This document shows positions 25,788 to 34,100 of a DNA stretch of 54,139 nucleotides, piece after piece. Position 1 is the first letter of the stretch. The number at the start of each line of letters is the position of its first letter. The stretch lies in the NCBI GenBank assembly GCA_946497905.1, contig CAMMMI010000001.1, forward strand, positions 1-54,139, in the 5' to 3' direction. The translations under genes were made by a program, and so were the position numbers. This DNA is from an uncultured Clostridium sp. GTDB taxonomy: Bacteria > Bacillota > Clostridia > TANB77 > CAG-508. The notes below the pieces were generated by a model that saw only the letters and a program-made list of their open reading frames with translations, was not told the DNA's origin and did not search any database.

Positions 25788-26504
25788 TCAAATTTTTTCA
25801 AATACTTCACCTAAACTTTCATTTATAACCAAATCAGCCATATAATCATAAGGAGTAGAATCTCTATTTAGCAGTACCAAATTATTACCATTAAAATAAT
25901 TAATTAATCCACTTGCTGGATACACAGTTAAAGAAGTTCCAGCAACTATCAATAAATCTGCATTTTGAATAGCCAATATAGAATTTTTTAATATATTTGA
26001 ATCCAAGTTTTCATCATATAATACAACATCAGGTTTTATAATTCCTCCACAAGAGCATAAAGGAATCCCATTAGAATTAAATACATAATCTGCATTATAT
26101 AATTTTCCACACTTCATACAATAATTCCTAAGTACACTTCCATGCAATTCATAAACATTTTTAGAGCCTGCTTTTTGATGTAGACCATCAATATTTTGTG
26201 TAATAATGCCTTTCAATTTGGAAGTATTTTCAAGATCTACTAATTTCATATGAGTTATATTAGGTTTATAATTCAAGGAATTCATTTTATCCTTATAAAA
26301 TTTATAAAATTCACTTGTATTATTTATAAAAAAAGAATGGCTTAATATTTCTTCAGGAGGATAGTCATATTTCTGGTTATATAAGCCATCTTTACTTCTA
26401 AAATCAGGAATTCCACTTTCAGTTGAAACACCTGCGCCACCAAAAAAAATTATATTATTACTTTTTTCTAATAATTGTCTAAATTTTTGAATCTTATCAT
26501 CCAT
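25788..26504 (-). CDS. cobB: NAD-dependent protein deacylase (sirtuin, CobB type)
   Basis: 238 residues, a typical bacterial sirtuin length. It has the NAD-binding GAGVSTESGIPDFRS at 23-37, TQNIDGLH at 102-109, the catalytic His121 in ELHG, four zinc cysteines (129, 132, 150, 152) and the C-terminal GTSLTVYPASG. It removes acyl groups from lysines using NAD in the cytosol. It is the first chromosomal gene beyond the element and has its own terminator. The Ser-Thr-Glu-Ser stretch after GAGV is as in most sirtuins; substrate preference cannot be read from it. Confidence 0.95.
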   Translation of the reverse strand: MDDKIQKFRQLLEKSNNIIFFGGAGVSTESGIPDFRSKDGLYNQKYDYPPEEILSHSFFINNTSEFYKFYKDKMNSLNYKPNITHMKLVDLENTSKLKGIITQNIDGLHQKAGSKNVYELHGSVLRNYCMKCGKLYNADYVFNSNGIPLCSCGGIIKPDVVLYDENLDSNILKNSILAIQNADLLIVAGTSLTVYPASGLINYFNGNNLVLLNRDSTPYDYMADLVINESLGEVFEKI

Positions 26505-26560
26505 AAAACATTAACTCCTTAAAAAGTTATACATAACTATAAAATACACAATAAAACACT

Positions 26561-27256
26561 TTAAAATTTACCAAATTGCCCTATTGCCTTACCAACTATT
26601 TTCAAACTATCAAAATTAGTAGAATTAACCAAAATAGTATCAATAGAATAAGAGCTAACAGCTTCTAAAGCAATAGTTTCGCCATCAATTTTTTTATACA
26701 ATCTAATAAACACAAAATCATCAATAATACCAACAATTATATCATTATTTTCAGCAAAATCTTGTTTATGTATAAGAACATAATCACCATTATGAACCTT
26801 CAAATTTACACTTTCATCAGTAATTTTTAGATAAAAATAATCATCAGGCATTTTCATATCATAAATATTTGGATCTAATGGCAAATAGCCCTCTAAATAT
26901 TCATTATCTATTATCGAATTACCCAATGAAATTTTTGATATAATAGGTATATTAAATAAAACATTACTTTCACCATTAAGGTTATTTCTAATAAATTCTG
27001 AGGAATCATCAGAAAGCAAATTTTTATCAATATAACCACAAATAATTAATAATTCATAATAAGAAACTACACCTTTAGAATTATCAGCTATTTTTTTCAA
27101 AATCTCTGGGGAAGGAGCTTTTTTATAAATTAATCTAATTAATTTAGAAATATAAGCAGAGGTAACCCCAGTCGATTCAGCCATTTTATTTATAGAACCA
27201 TACTTATTTTTAATTTTTATAAGGATTTTTGAAAAAGCCTTTTTATCAAAATTCAT
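26561..27256 (-). CDS. XRE/S24-type (LexA-like) transcriptional regulator
   Basis: 231 residues from the ATG at 27256, chosen because AAGGAG lies upstream; an in-frame ATG at 27292 lacks a ribosome binding site. Residues 1-75 hold a helix-turn-helix (INKMAESTGVTSAYISKLIR). Residues about 100-230 are an S24/LexA-like beta domain. The usual nucleophile region reads KITDESVNLKVHNGDYVLI, keeping a serine. The position of the general-base lysine reads FIRLYKK, with Arg where Lys is common, so self-cleavage is doubtful. It is transcribed away from a long non-coding region holding a promoter (TTGACA near 27330) on the opposite strand. It may be a stress or prophage-type regulator. Confidence 0.75.
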   Translation of the reverse strand: MNFDKKAFSKILIKIKNKYGSINKMAESTGVTSAYISKLIRLIYKKAPSPEILKKIADNSKGVVSYYELLIICGYIDKNLLSDDSSEFIRNNLNGESNVLFNIPIISKISLGNSIIDNEYLEGYLPLDPNIYDMKMPDDYFYLKITDESVNLKVHNGDYVLIHKQDFAENNDIIVGIIDDFVFIRLYKKIDGETIALEAVSSYSIDTILVNSTNFDSLKIVGKAIGQFGKF

Positions 27257-27329
27257 TGAAAAATCAACTCCTTTCAAAAAATAGTATATCACAAATTATT
27301 AACTATGGTCAATAATTTTAAAAAATATG

Positions 27330-27660
27330 TTGACAAAGGACGAAAAATGTTATATATTAACAACAGTTAATAGCAGATTAGAAAGTCCATGTGCTAAAGA
27401 TACAATAAATAGGAGGAAATATCACTAATAGTGATAAAACAAAAAGAAAAATAACATTAACTGGAATTAACGAAAAAAGAAAGGAGGGAATATTATAAAA
27501 GTTTTTTATATTTATAAAATTATAGAATTAGAAGAAGAAATACAAGTCTGATAAAAAAATGACATTAATAATATGACAAAATAACAAAAAAATCGACAAA
27601 ATAACCTTTTTTTAGATTTTTTTTAATATTTTACTGTACAATTTGTAAAAGTTTATGTAT
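27330..27660. other. non-coding region with promoter and two orphan Shine-Dalgarno sequences
   Basis: TTGACA, 17 bp and TATATT begin near 27330 on the plus strand, followed by AGGAGG near 27412 and AAAGGAGG near 27480. Neither is followed by an ATG-started frame of useful length. The transcript may encode tiny peptides with unusual starts or act as RNA. I see no annotated-type gene here. Confidence 0.3.
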
Positions 27661-27665
27661 AATAT

Positions 27666-27742
27666 TAAAAAAGAGAAAAGATAGATAGGATTTGGCGATC
27701 GGCTATCTTTTCTCTCGTTGAGCATACACTAAAAATATGCCT
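27666..27742 (-). ncRNA. candidate ~77-nt small RNA with consensus promoter and terminator
   Basis: On the minus strand a perfect sigma-A promoter (TTGACA 27777-27772, 17 bp, TATAAT 27754-27749) is followed about 30 nt after the likely start by a 13-bp perfect stem, AGAGAAAAGATAG/CTATCTTTTCTCT (27715-27703 with 27684-27672), an 18-nt loop and a T-run. No frame fits inside. A weaker plus-strand promoter (TGTACA, 17 bp, TATAAT 27658-27663) points into the same hairpin, so a convergent antisense pair is possible, as in type I toxin-antitoxin loci, though I find no convincing toxin frame. Confidence 0.6.
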
Positions 27743-27791
27743 ATTTCTATTATACACACGTTAAATGCACATGTCAAGCTAATTTGCTATA

Positions 27792-27820
27792 TTTTAAATG
27801 TAAATATTTAACATTTAAAA
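27792..27820. promoter_or_regulatory. dyad upstream of the signalling-like locus
   Basis: TTTTAAATGT (27792-27801) and ACATTTAAAA (27811-27820) are exact inverted repeats with a 9-bp spacer, about 70 bp before the gene at 27893. A possible operator. Confidence 0.4.
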
Positions 27821-27892
27821 CAATATAAAAAATTAGTTCTAATTTTAAAAATTGGGAATAAAATTAAAAAGCTAGTACAAAGGAGATTATAT

Positions 27893-28435
27893 ATGGATAT
27901 TATGATAAAAAGTATTTTAATAGGTGTAATACCAGATGTAATATTTTTAAGTTTATTTATAATTTATTCAAAGAAAATACAAACTAGAAGAGTAATATTT
28001 TTTATACTATTACTAATAGATTATATAGTAACTCTTATAATATTTAAATATCAAACATTATTTTATATTTTATTTATAGTCATAGAATATATAATTTTAA
28101 GACTATTATATAAAAAAGAAATCCAATTAATAGATTCCTTTGTAATAACTATTCCTTTTTTAATTCTATTTCTAATGTCATGTATATATTACTTTTTAAT
28201 TCCAAACTATATGTTAGCATGTATTTTAGAAAAAATTACGATACTTATAATGATATTCTTAATAAAAAATAAAATAAATATAGCATATAAAACTTACAGG
28301 CATTTATGGAATAGAACTAAAGAAGAGGCAAGAAAAATAAGAAGTATTACATTAAGAAATATAAGCCTTATCTTGATGTATATATTTATATTTCTATCAG
28401 ATTTGGTTTGTATATATATAATGAATGTGAGGTGA
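27893..28435 (+). CDS. polytopic membrane protein of the peptide-signalling-like locus
   Basis: 180 residues, mostly hydrophobic, with about five to six membrane helices, a basic cytosolic stretch (YKTYRHLWNRTKEEARKIRSITLRN) and a last helix. It resembles in layout the membrane sensor half of AgrC-type proteins but has no kinase. It starts after AAAGGAG. It ends 4 nt before a 16-residue peptide gene (28440) and 75 nt before an AgrB-like protein (28511), so the three look like one unit. Role unknown; a receptor or exporter is possible. Confidence 0.6.
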   Translation: MDIMIKSILIGVIPDVIFLSLFIIYSKKIQTRRVIFFILLLIDYIVTLIIFKYQTLFYILFIVIEYIILRLLYKKEIQLIDSFVITIPFLILFLMSCIYYFLIPNYMLACILEKITILIMIFLIKNKINIAYKTYRHLWNRTKEEARKIRSITLRNISLILMYIFIFLSDLVCIYIMNVR

Positions 28436-28439
28436 TAAT

Positions 28440-28490
28440 ATGCCAATATGGTCTGCATGGTTCTTCTGCGATACAGAAGATGGAGAATAA
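28440..28490 (+). CDS. 16-residue peptide, candidate signal precursor
   Basis: The frame encodes MPIWSAWFFCDTEDGE. GAGGTGATAAT directly precedes the ATG, a strong Shine-Dalgarno, and the frame fills the gap between two membrane-protein genes. The hydrophobic aromatic core, single Cys and acidic tail recall AgrD-type precursors, but it is much shorter and the Cys lies right before the acidic tail. It may be a peptide signal or a leader for the next gene. The start signal is clear; the function is inferred. Confidence 0.5.
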   Translation: MPIWSAWFFCDTEDGE

Positions 28491-28510
28491 TAAATAGGAG
28501 AAGATAACTA

Positions 28511-29137
28511 ATGAAAAACATAAAAAGTAGATTATTTAATATTTTTGAATTAATTGTAATAATTATTATAGGATTATCTATGAAAGTTCCAGTACAACAG
28601 ATAATATGTCTACTTATAGTTTTCATGGTAGTAAGACAGAATTTAAATAATCCTATGCATTATAAATCACAATATCTATGCTTATTTTGGAGTACAGCAG
28701 TCTTTATATCATTTTACATATTAACATATGTCAACCCAATAGTTGCTATGTTAGGAGCTGGTTTTGGGGCATTAGTAGTAACAGGAAATGCAGATGTAAA
28801 AGATGTATTTATGTTTAATAATGATGATGAATCAAAATACAGAGAAATGAAAAAATTCATAGAAAATAATCAGAATATAGATATAGTAAAAGAATATGAA
28901 AAAATAGTAAAAAATTTAAATGAAAGATATAAAAACAGATATAAAATCGACTTTTATAAAGTATTTGTATTAAAATTTTATGAAAAGAAAACGTTTAAAC
29001 AAATAATTGAAGAAACTAATTTAAATGACAATAAAGAAGTAACAAAAGCACTGGATATAATTAGTATGAGTTTTAATACATTTATGCAAGTAAAAAATAA
29101 GCTTGAGGAGATTGATAATGACGAAAAAACTGGTTAA
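28511..29137 (+). CDS. AgrB-like membrane protein with C-terminal HTH-like domain
   Basis: 208 residues. The N-terminal 95 residues hold two to four membrane helices and the segment PMHYKSQYLC, whose His and Cys are seven residues apart, as in the catalytic His77/Cys84 of S. aureus AgrB. The C-terminal about 100 residues are soluble and helical. FYKVFVLKFYEKKTFKQIIEETNLNDNKEVTKALDII reads like sigma-70 region 4 or a LuxR-type helix-turn-helix. I know of no named family joining a peptide-processing protease core to a DNA-binding-like tail. It follows the 16-residue peptide. Terminator at 29125. A plain membrane-bound regulator without protease activity is the alternative. Confidence 0.55.
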   Translation: MKNIKSRLFNIFELIVIIIIGLSMKVPVQQIICLLIVFMVVRQNLNNPMHYKSQYLCLFWSTAVFISFYILTYVNPIVAMLGAGFGALVVTGNADVKDVFMFNNDDESKYREMKKFIENNQNIDIVKEYEKIVKNLNERYKNRYKIDFYKVFVLKFYEKKTFKQIIEETNLNDNKEVTKALDIISMSFNTFMQVKNKLEEIDNDEKTG

Positions 29138-29150
29138 AGCCAGTTTTTTT
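29125..29150 (+). terminator. terminator overlapping the stop of the AgrB-like gene
   Basis: AAAACTGG pairs with CCAGTTTT and runs into seven T. The TAA stop lies in the loop. Confidence 0.75.
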
Positions 29151-29174
29151 GTGTACCTAACCACAGTAGCCACT

Positions 29175-29189
29175 GACATATTATATGTC
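29175..29189. promoter_or_regulatory. short dyad upstream of a small gene
   Basis: GACATA (29175-29180), TTA, TATGTC (29184-29189). A perfect palindrome with a 3-bp centre in the promoter region of the 46-residue protein gene at 29242. Possible operator. Confidence 0.3.
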
Positions 29190-29241
29190 GAATATTGTAA
29201 AATTAATTTGATAAATAATAATGTTAGGGGAGAAAACATAA

Positions 29242-29382
29242 ATGAAAGATTTTAGTAACAATAAAATAATTAAAAAAATTATGATAAAAAAAGATGAATT
29301 AAAACAATATTTTAATAATAAGAAGATAATAAAAAAGTCAGAGTATATAAAATATTTAAAAGAAAAAGATAAAAATAATTAA
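29242..29382 (+). CDS. small lysine-rich protein, 46 residues
   Basis: The start follows TAGGGGAG. The product is very basic, and its second half (KKDELKQYFNNKKIIKKSEY, then IKYL) is clearly related to that of the small protein at 34101 (KEDWKNYFKENKIILKEEYI). A paralogue with the same pattern, a good start signal and a perfect terminator right after it (29387) argue that it is real. No known family; possibly a helical nucleic-acid- or protein-binding peptide. Confidence 0.6.
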   Translation: MKDFSNNKIIKKIMIKKDELKQYFNNKKIIKKSEYIKYLKEKDKNN

Positions 29383-29386
29383 AAAA

Positions 29387-29426
29387 TTGGGCTTTGAAGA
29401 TTCTTTGTTATAATATCAAAGCCCAA
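29387..29426. terminator. bidirectional terminator
   Basis: TTGGGCTTTGA (29387-29397) pairs perfectly with TCAAAGCCCAA (29416-29426). It sits between the small gene (+) and the diaminopimelate dehydrogenase gene (-). Confidence 0.7.
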
Positions 29427-29478
29427 TTATAATTAGTGTTATTATGATTTTTTAAAAATCATTTAACTATAAATAAAA

Positions 29479-30465
29479 CTATAATAATTCTTTTCTTAAT
29501 TCTTCACTACCTTTTGTAGATAACAAGCTAGGAGCAATATCAAAAACAGTTTTACAACCAAAGTCAGATTTTTTATATAAACGATAATTTGCTCTAGCAT
29601 ATGCAACTAAAACGCTAGCTGTAAATTCGGGATTTGATTCTAATTTTAAAGAAAATTCTGCTATTTGTTTTGTTGTATTATTAGGACCAGTTAATCCACT
29701 TCTTAAGACAAATCCACCATGTGGCATAGAAGAGTGATTTTTCTTAAATTCTTCTTCCGAAATAAAATGAACAACAGTATTATATTCATCAAAATAATTA
29801 GGCATTTCTTTTATTGTTTTTTCTATAAAATTTTTATCTGCACTATCTTCAGCTACAACAAAACATTCTCTCCACATTTTTTCACGAACAGATTTAAATT
29901 GAGGATTTTCACCATTTCTAACTCTTTCTACAGCTTCATCATAAGGAACTGTATATTGAACAGCATTTTTTACACCAGGAACTCTTCTAACAGCGTCAGA
30001 ATGTCCTTGACTTAATCCTCTTCCATAAAAATAATATGAATTTCCATTAGGTAAAACAGACTCAAATAAACTTCTTTGAATAGAAAATAATCCAGGATCC
30101 CATCCTACACAAATAATTGAAACATGTTTACTTTCGATTGAATTCTTATCAACATTTTTGAAATATTCAGGAATTTTTGCATGGGTATCAAAACTATCAA
30201 CAGTATTAAATAATTTTGCAAATTCAGGCCCTTGAACTGGTAAATCTGTAGCAGAACCACCACACAATATCATGACATCTATTTTATCAGTCATATTTTT
30301 AGCATCATCTATATAATATACAGGTGAATAAATAGTATTTACAGTATTTGGATCACGTCTTGTAAATACTCCAACTAATTCCATGTCGTTATTTTGCTTA
30401 ATAGCAAGCTCAACACCTCTTCCAAGATTACCATAACCTAAAATACCAATTCTGATTTTACACAT
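29479..30465 (-). CDS. ddh: meso-diaminopimelate dehydrogenase
   Basis: 328 residues from the ATG at 30465, chosen for GAAGG eight bases upstream; the in-frame ATG at 30483 has none. N-terminal Rossmann motif IGILGYGNLGRG (NADPH), then ATDLPVQGPEFAK, DSFDTHAKIPEY, VGWDPGLFS, and substrate-loop YFYGRGLSQGHSDAVRRVPGV and PHGGFVLRSG. The enzyme makes meso-DAP in one step from tetrahydrodipicolinate, ammonia and NADPH for lysine and peptidoglycan synthesis. Length and motifs are typical. A small gene at 30548 precedes it on the same strand. Confidence 0.95.
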   Translation of the reverse strand: MCKIRIGILGYGNLGRGVELAIKQNNDMELVGVFTRRDPNTVNTIYSPVYYIDDAKNMTDKIDVMILCGGSATDLPVQGPEFAKLFNTVDSFDTHAKIPEYFKNVDKNSIESKHVSIICVGWDPGLFSIQRSLFESVLPNGNSYYFYGRGLSQGHSDAVRRVPGVKNAVQYTVPYDEAVERVRNGENPQFKSVREKMWRECFVVAEDSADKNFIEKTIKEMPNYFDEYNTVVHFISEEEFKKNHSSMPHGGFVLRSGLTGPNNTTKQIAEFSLKLESNPEFTASVLVAYARANYRLYKKSDFGCKTVFDIAPSLLSTKGSEELRKELL

Positions 30466-30547
30466 ATAAAAACCTTCTTTCATTTAATCTATTAGAAAGA
30501 TTTTATCATATTAGAATTATAATAGTCAAACAAAACATAGAATCATA

Positions 30548-30709
30548 TTAATATGATTTCAATGTATCTTCAATAACATATGAAACAGGTAGCACATTGT
30601 CATTATCTGTTTTTACGTCAAAAATCATACAGTCATTGTCAAATTGTTGATAAACAGAAATAGTAACAGTGCCACATTTTCTATATGCACCACGTATAAG
30701 TCTAGACAT
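30548..30709 (-). CDS. small conserved-looking protein, 53 residues
   Basis: Starts MSRLIRGAYRKCGTVTISVY after AAGGGGGG. It has mixed beta-like composition, one N-terminal and one central Cys, and ends DTLKSY. It lies 82 bp upstream of ddh on the same strand and could be co-transcribed. No family is recognised. The good start signal and non-repetitive sequence support it. Confidence 0.55.
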   Translation of the reverse strand: MSRLIRGAYRKCGTVTISVYQQFDNDCMIFDVKTDNDNVLPVSYVIEDTLKSY

Positions 30710-31086
30710 CAAAACCCCCCTTTTCTTTAGTAATAATATTCACTATAACATATAGAAAATGAAATAAATGTCGAATCTTGCAATAAATGAAAATAAATTT
30801 TAAAAAAATAAGAAAAAAACTTTTATAATGTAAAAAGAACTAGACTCTATCTATTAAAGGAGAAATCTAGTTCAATAAACAAAAAATAAATATATAAATA
30901 TATGATTTATTACTGAGATTGTAGCAAAAAAAGAGTGTTAAGTCAATAAAAAAAAGAAAAATTATATAAATTACACAAAAAAGCCATAATAATTTACAAA
31001 AATAGTAGCAAAATAAAAAAAATAGTGTTATACTTATCAAATGAAAAGAGAGAAGGTAGGATTGTAAGGAAGGAATGTGATTAGAA
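30710..31086. other. intergenic region with one hairpin
   Basis: A divergent intergenic stretch. GAACTAGA (about 30837-30844) and TCTAGTTC (about 30866-30873) form an 8-bp stem without a T-run. A TATACT (31028-31033) lies upstream of the aminopeptidase. Otherwise AT-rich with no gene visible. Confidence 0.35.
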
Positions 31087-32484
31087 ATGAGTGAAGAATT
31101 AAAAAATAAGTTATTTAATAAGAAAGAGAATGGTTGGGCAAATTTAAGTAATGAAAAAATAGATGAAATAAATAATTATTCTGAAAAATATATGAAATTT
31201 TTAAATTCTGCAAAAACAGAAAGAGAATTTATAAAACAAGCAAGAAAAATAGCAGATGAAAATGGATACAAAGATATAATGGAATTTGAAACATTAAAAC
31301 CTGGAGATAAGATATACTTTATAAATAGGGAAAAAAGTATGTATTTAGCAATAATAGGTGAAGAACCTATAGAAAATGGACTACACATAATTGGTTCACA
31401 CATAGATTCCCCAAGACTAGATTTAAAACCTAATCCATTATATGAAGATACTGAACTTGCATATTTAAAAACACATTATTATGGAGGAATTAAAAAGTAT
31501 CAATGGACAACTATTCCATTAAGTATGCATGGAATTATAGTAAAAACTAATGGTGAAAAGATAGAAATAAATATAGGAGAAGATGAGAAAGATCCAATAT
31601 TTACAATAACAGACTTGTTACCACACCTAGCCCAAGAACAAATGGAAAAGAAATTAAAAGAAGGAATAAACGGAGAGGACTTAAATTTATTAGTAGGAAG
31701 TATGCCATATAATTCAGAAAAAATATCAGAAAATGTAAAACTAAATATATTGAATATATTAAACAAAAAATATGGAATTACTGAAATAGATTTAAATAGC
31801 TCAGAAATAGAAATTGTACCAGCATTTAAAGCAAGAAGCTTAGGTTTCGATGAGAGTATGGTAGCAGCATATGGACAAGATGATAAAGTGTGTGCATATA
31901 CATCACTAAGTGCAATTATGGAATTAAAAAATGTAAAAAATACAGCTGTATGTATATTATCAGATAAAGAAGAAATAGGTAGCATGGGAAACACAGGAAT
32001 GGAATCACATATGTTTGACTTCTTTATATCAGAAATATTAAACAAATTAGGAATAAATAAACCAAATTTATTAGACAGGGTTTTCTGTTTTTCAAAAATG
32101 TTATCATCAGACGTAGATGCTGGATTTGACCCAATATATTCTTCTGTTTCAGATAAAACAAATGCAGGATATTTAGGAAAAGGAGTAACACTTAATAAAT
32201 ATACTGGAGCGAGAGGAAAATCAGGGGCTTCTGATGCGAATGCTGAATTTGTAGCATGGGTAAGAAACGTCTTAGAAAAAAATGAAATAAAATATCAATT
32301 AACAGAACTAGGAAAAGTAGACATTGGAGGAGGAGGAACTATAGCATATATTCTAGCTAATAAAGGAGCAGATGTTATAGATTGTGGAATTGCAGTACTT
32401 TCAATGCATGCTCCATATGAAGTTACTAGCAAATATGATATCTATTGTGCATATAAAACTTATAAAGCTTTTTGGGAAGAATAA
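31087..32484 (+). CDS. M18 family aminopeptidase
   Basis: 465 residues. The dinuclear zinc ligands typical of M18 are visible: GSHIDSPRLD (His), GQDDKVC (Asp), DKEEIGS (catalytic Glu-Glu) and a late SMHAPYE (His). The region KTHYYGGIKKYQWTTIPLSMHG is also typical of this family. It removes acidic or neutral N-terminal residues from peptides in the cytosol. The start follows AAGGAATGTG. Monocistronic, with a terminator at 32492. Confidence 0.93.
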   Translation: MSEELKNKLFNKKENGWANLSNEKIDEINNYSEKYMKFLNSAKTEREFIKQARKIADENGYKDIMEFETLKPGDKIYFINREKSMYLAIIGEEPIENGLHIIGSHIDSPRLDLKPNPLYEDTELAYLKTHYYGGIKKYQWTTIPLSMHGIIVKTNGEKIEINIGEDEKDPIFTITDLLPHLAQEQMEKKLKEGINGEDLNLLVGSMPYNSEKISENVKLNILNILNKKYGITEIDLNSSEIEIVPAFKARSLGFDESMVAAYGQDDKVCAYTSLSAIMELKNVKNTAVCILSDKEEIGSMGNTGMESHMFDFFISEILNKLGINKPNLLDRVFCFSKMLSSDVDAGFDPIYSSVSDKTNAGYLGKGVTLNKYTGARGKSGASDANAEFVAWVRNVLEKNEIKYQLTELGKVDIGGGGTIAYILANKGADVIDCGIAVLSMHAPYEVTSKYDIYCAYKTYKAFWEE

Positions 32485-32491
32485 GAAAAAA

Positions 32492-32511
32492 GGGCTATAA
32501 AAATATAGCCC
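32492..32511. terminator. terminator, convergent genes
   Basis: GGGCTATA/TATAGCCC stem. On the minus strand it runs into TTTTTT, ending the XRE gene; on the plus strand it follows the aminopeptidase by a few bases. Confidence 0.6.
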
Positions 32512-32521
32512 AACATATATT

Positions 32522-32863
32522 TTAATTATGATTAATTAATAAATCAGCAATACCATTCAGCAAGATAATATCTTCTTGAGACATTAAGTTTAATTTATCG
32601 CTCAACTCTATTTGAGGTTTTAAACTATTATTTGTAATAAAACTACTAAATAACATATTAGGAGGAATACCTAATATATTTATATAATTTATTAATGTTT
32701 GAATTTTTATACCACTGTTACCATTCTCTATCCTAGATATATATTTTAAAGAGATATCTAATTTTTCTGCTAGTTGTTCTTGTGTTAATCCATTTTTAGT
32801 ACGATAATCTTTAAATATTTTACCAAAAATATTATTAATATCTGATTTTAATACAGAACTCAT
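32522..32863 (-). CDS. XRE-family transcriptional regulator
   Basis: 113 residues from the ATG at 32863, chosen because GGAGGG lies 5 nt upstream; longer in-frame starts lack a site. A single Cro/cI-type HTH spans residues about 10-65 (FKDYRTKNGLTQEQLAEKLDISLKYISRIENG). The tail LNLMSQEDIILLNGIADLL is a short helix, possibly for dimerisation. Common in Clostridia as a stand-alone regulator. Target unknown. Confidence 0.8.
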   Translation of the reverse strand: MSSVLKSDINNIFGKIFKDYRTKNGLTQEQLAEKLDISLKYISRIENGNSGIKIQTLINYINILGIPPNMLFSSFITNNSLKPQIELSDKLNLMSQEDIILLNGIADLLINHN

Positions 32864-33095
32864 CTTACCCTCCATAAATATAAGTATCATTATAAGTATA
32901 ACAAGCATTAAAAATACTTAAAACACATTAATACTATAACCAAAAAATAGGAAAATATTAACAAAAAACTATAAAAGTCTTGAAAAATAAAGGAATTGAT
33001 GATATCATAAAGGATGAAAAATCACACTGGCAGTGAGATATGATATAAATAAAATATACTGAGAGCATAATTAGTAAAAAGAGAGGAATTTTAAA

Positions 33096-33431
33096 ATGGT
33101 AAAAAACGAAGATTACACAAACTTACTAAAGAAAATGATATCTTGTATAAGTTATGGAGACTATTATTCAGTAAAAGAGTTATCTAAGTTACAGTTAGAT
33201 AATATAAAAGAAATAAATACTAAAGTGGAAAAGGAAGTTAATCAATTAAATAAATCAAGAGAATTGAATAAGTGTAAAGAAAAACCATTAGAAGAATGGA
33301 CTAATAGTCAACTTGTAACTTTGTTGAAAATGTATTCAAATTATATATTGAAAAAAATAGAGAAAACAGATAATATTAAAGAACTACAAACAATGACAGT
33401 TTCTATAGATGAATTCATAAGAAATATATAA
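33096..33431 (+). CDS. hypothetical helical protein, 111 residues
   Basis: Charged and helical, with a coiled-coil-like middle (IKEINTKVEKEVNQLNKSREL). No signal peptide or membrane helix. It starts after GAGAGGAAT and ends 15 nt before the acetyltransferase gene at 33447, so the two are probably co-transcribed. I do not recognise a family. Confidence 0.55.
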   Translation: MVKNEDYTNLLKKMISCISYGDYYSVKELSKLQLDNIKEINTKVEKEVNQLNKSRELNKCKEKPLEEWTNSQLVTLLKMYSNYILKKIEKTDNIKELQTMTVSIDEFIRNI

Positions 33432-33446
33432 AGAGGTGGTACACAT

Positions 33447-33875
33447 ATGATAAGAAATTTAAAACAAGAAGATTTAACAAAAGTAATGACAATATGGACA
33501 AAAGGCAATTTTGCATCACATAATTTTATAGAAAAAGACTATTGGTTAGAAAATTTTAATAAAGTAAAAAACTACTATATACCTAATTCAGATACATATG
33601 TATATGTAGAAAAAGAAGAAGTAAAAGGATTTATTAGTGTGTCTCAAAATAATTATATTGGAGCTTTATATGTAAAACAACAAGAACAAAGAAAAGGAAT
33701 AGGAAGAAAGTTAATAAATTATTGTAAAGAAAAATATGAAAATTTAGAATTAAAAGTATATGATAAAAATGGAAATGCAATAGCATTTTATATGGCAATG
33801 GGATTTAAAAATGCAGGTGTTCAAATAGATTCAAATACTGGAGAAAAAGAATATATAATGCAATGGAAAAAATAA
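33447..33875 (+). CDS. GNAT-family N-acetyltransferase
   Basis: 142 residues. MIRNLKQEDLTKVMTIW is the usual GNAT opening. Acetyl-CoA binding motif A is QQEQRKGIGRKLINY near residues 78-92, and motif B is VYDKNGNAIAFYMAMGF. It resembles the YjaB branch of small GNATs. The substrate is unknown. It is downstream of the 111-residue protein and ends at a terminator (33877). Confidence 0.88.
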   Translation: MIRNLKQEDLTKVMTIWTKGNFASHNFIEKDYWLENFNKVKNYYIPNSDTYVYVEKEEVKGFISVSQNNYIGALYVKQQEQRKGIGRKLINYCKEKYENLELKVYDKNGNAIAFYMAMGFKNAGVQIDSNTGEKEYIMQWKK

Positions 33876-33876
33876 A

Positions 33877-33918
33877 AAGATTGTAATATATGACTTAATA
33901 TTATAATCTTTTTTTTTT
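33877..33918 (+). terminator. terminator of the GNAT gene
   Basis: AAGATT..TAATAT pairs with ATATTA..AATCTT, then a run of T. Confidence 0.75.
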
Positions 33919-33994
33919 AGAATCGGAAAGCAATCAACCCTTTCCGATTTGTTATATATTAAAATAGTTTCAATCAAAAATAATTAGAAAAGAA

Positions 33995-34023
33995 TTGACT
34001 TTTTTTAAAATTATATATATTAT
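33995..34023 (+). promoter_or_regulatory. promoter of the 49-residue protein gene
   Basis: TTGACT (33995-34000), 17 bp, TATTAT (34018-34023), a good sigma-A match. Confidence 0.5.
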
Positions 34024-34100
34024 ATACAGGAATTACATATATTTACAGAAAAAGTAAAAAAATGTTAATGGTTTATTTTTACTCAATGAAAGGGGTATAT

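Noticed and set aside
27735..27815. Small plus-strand toxin frame opposite the small RNA
   Set aside because: The best frame (about 24 codons from ATG near 27737) has no ribosome binding site and no clear membrane segment.
27893..28435. Complete AgrC sensor kinase
   Set aside because: Only membrane helices and a short basic stretch are present; there is no kinase domain.
31500..32045. 181-residue minus-strand frame
   Set aside because: It mirrors the aminopeptidase gene, has no ribosome binding site and a skewed composition.
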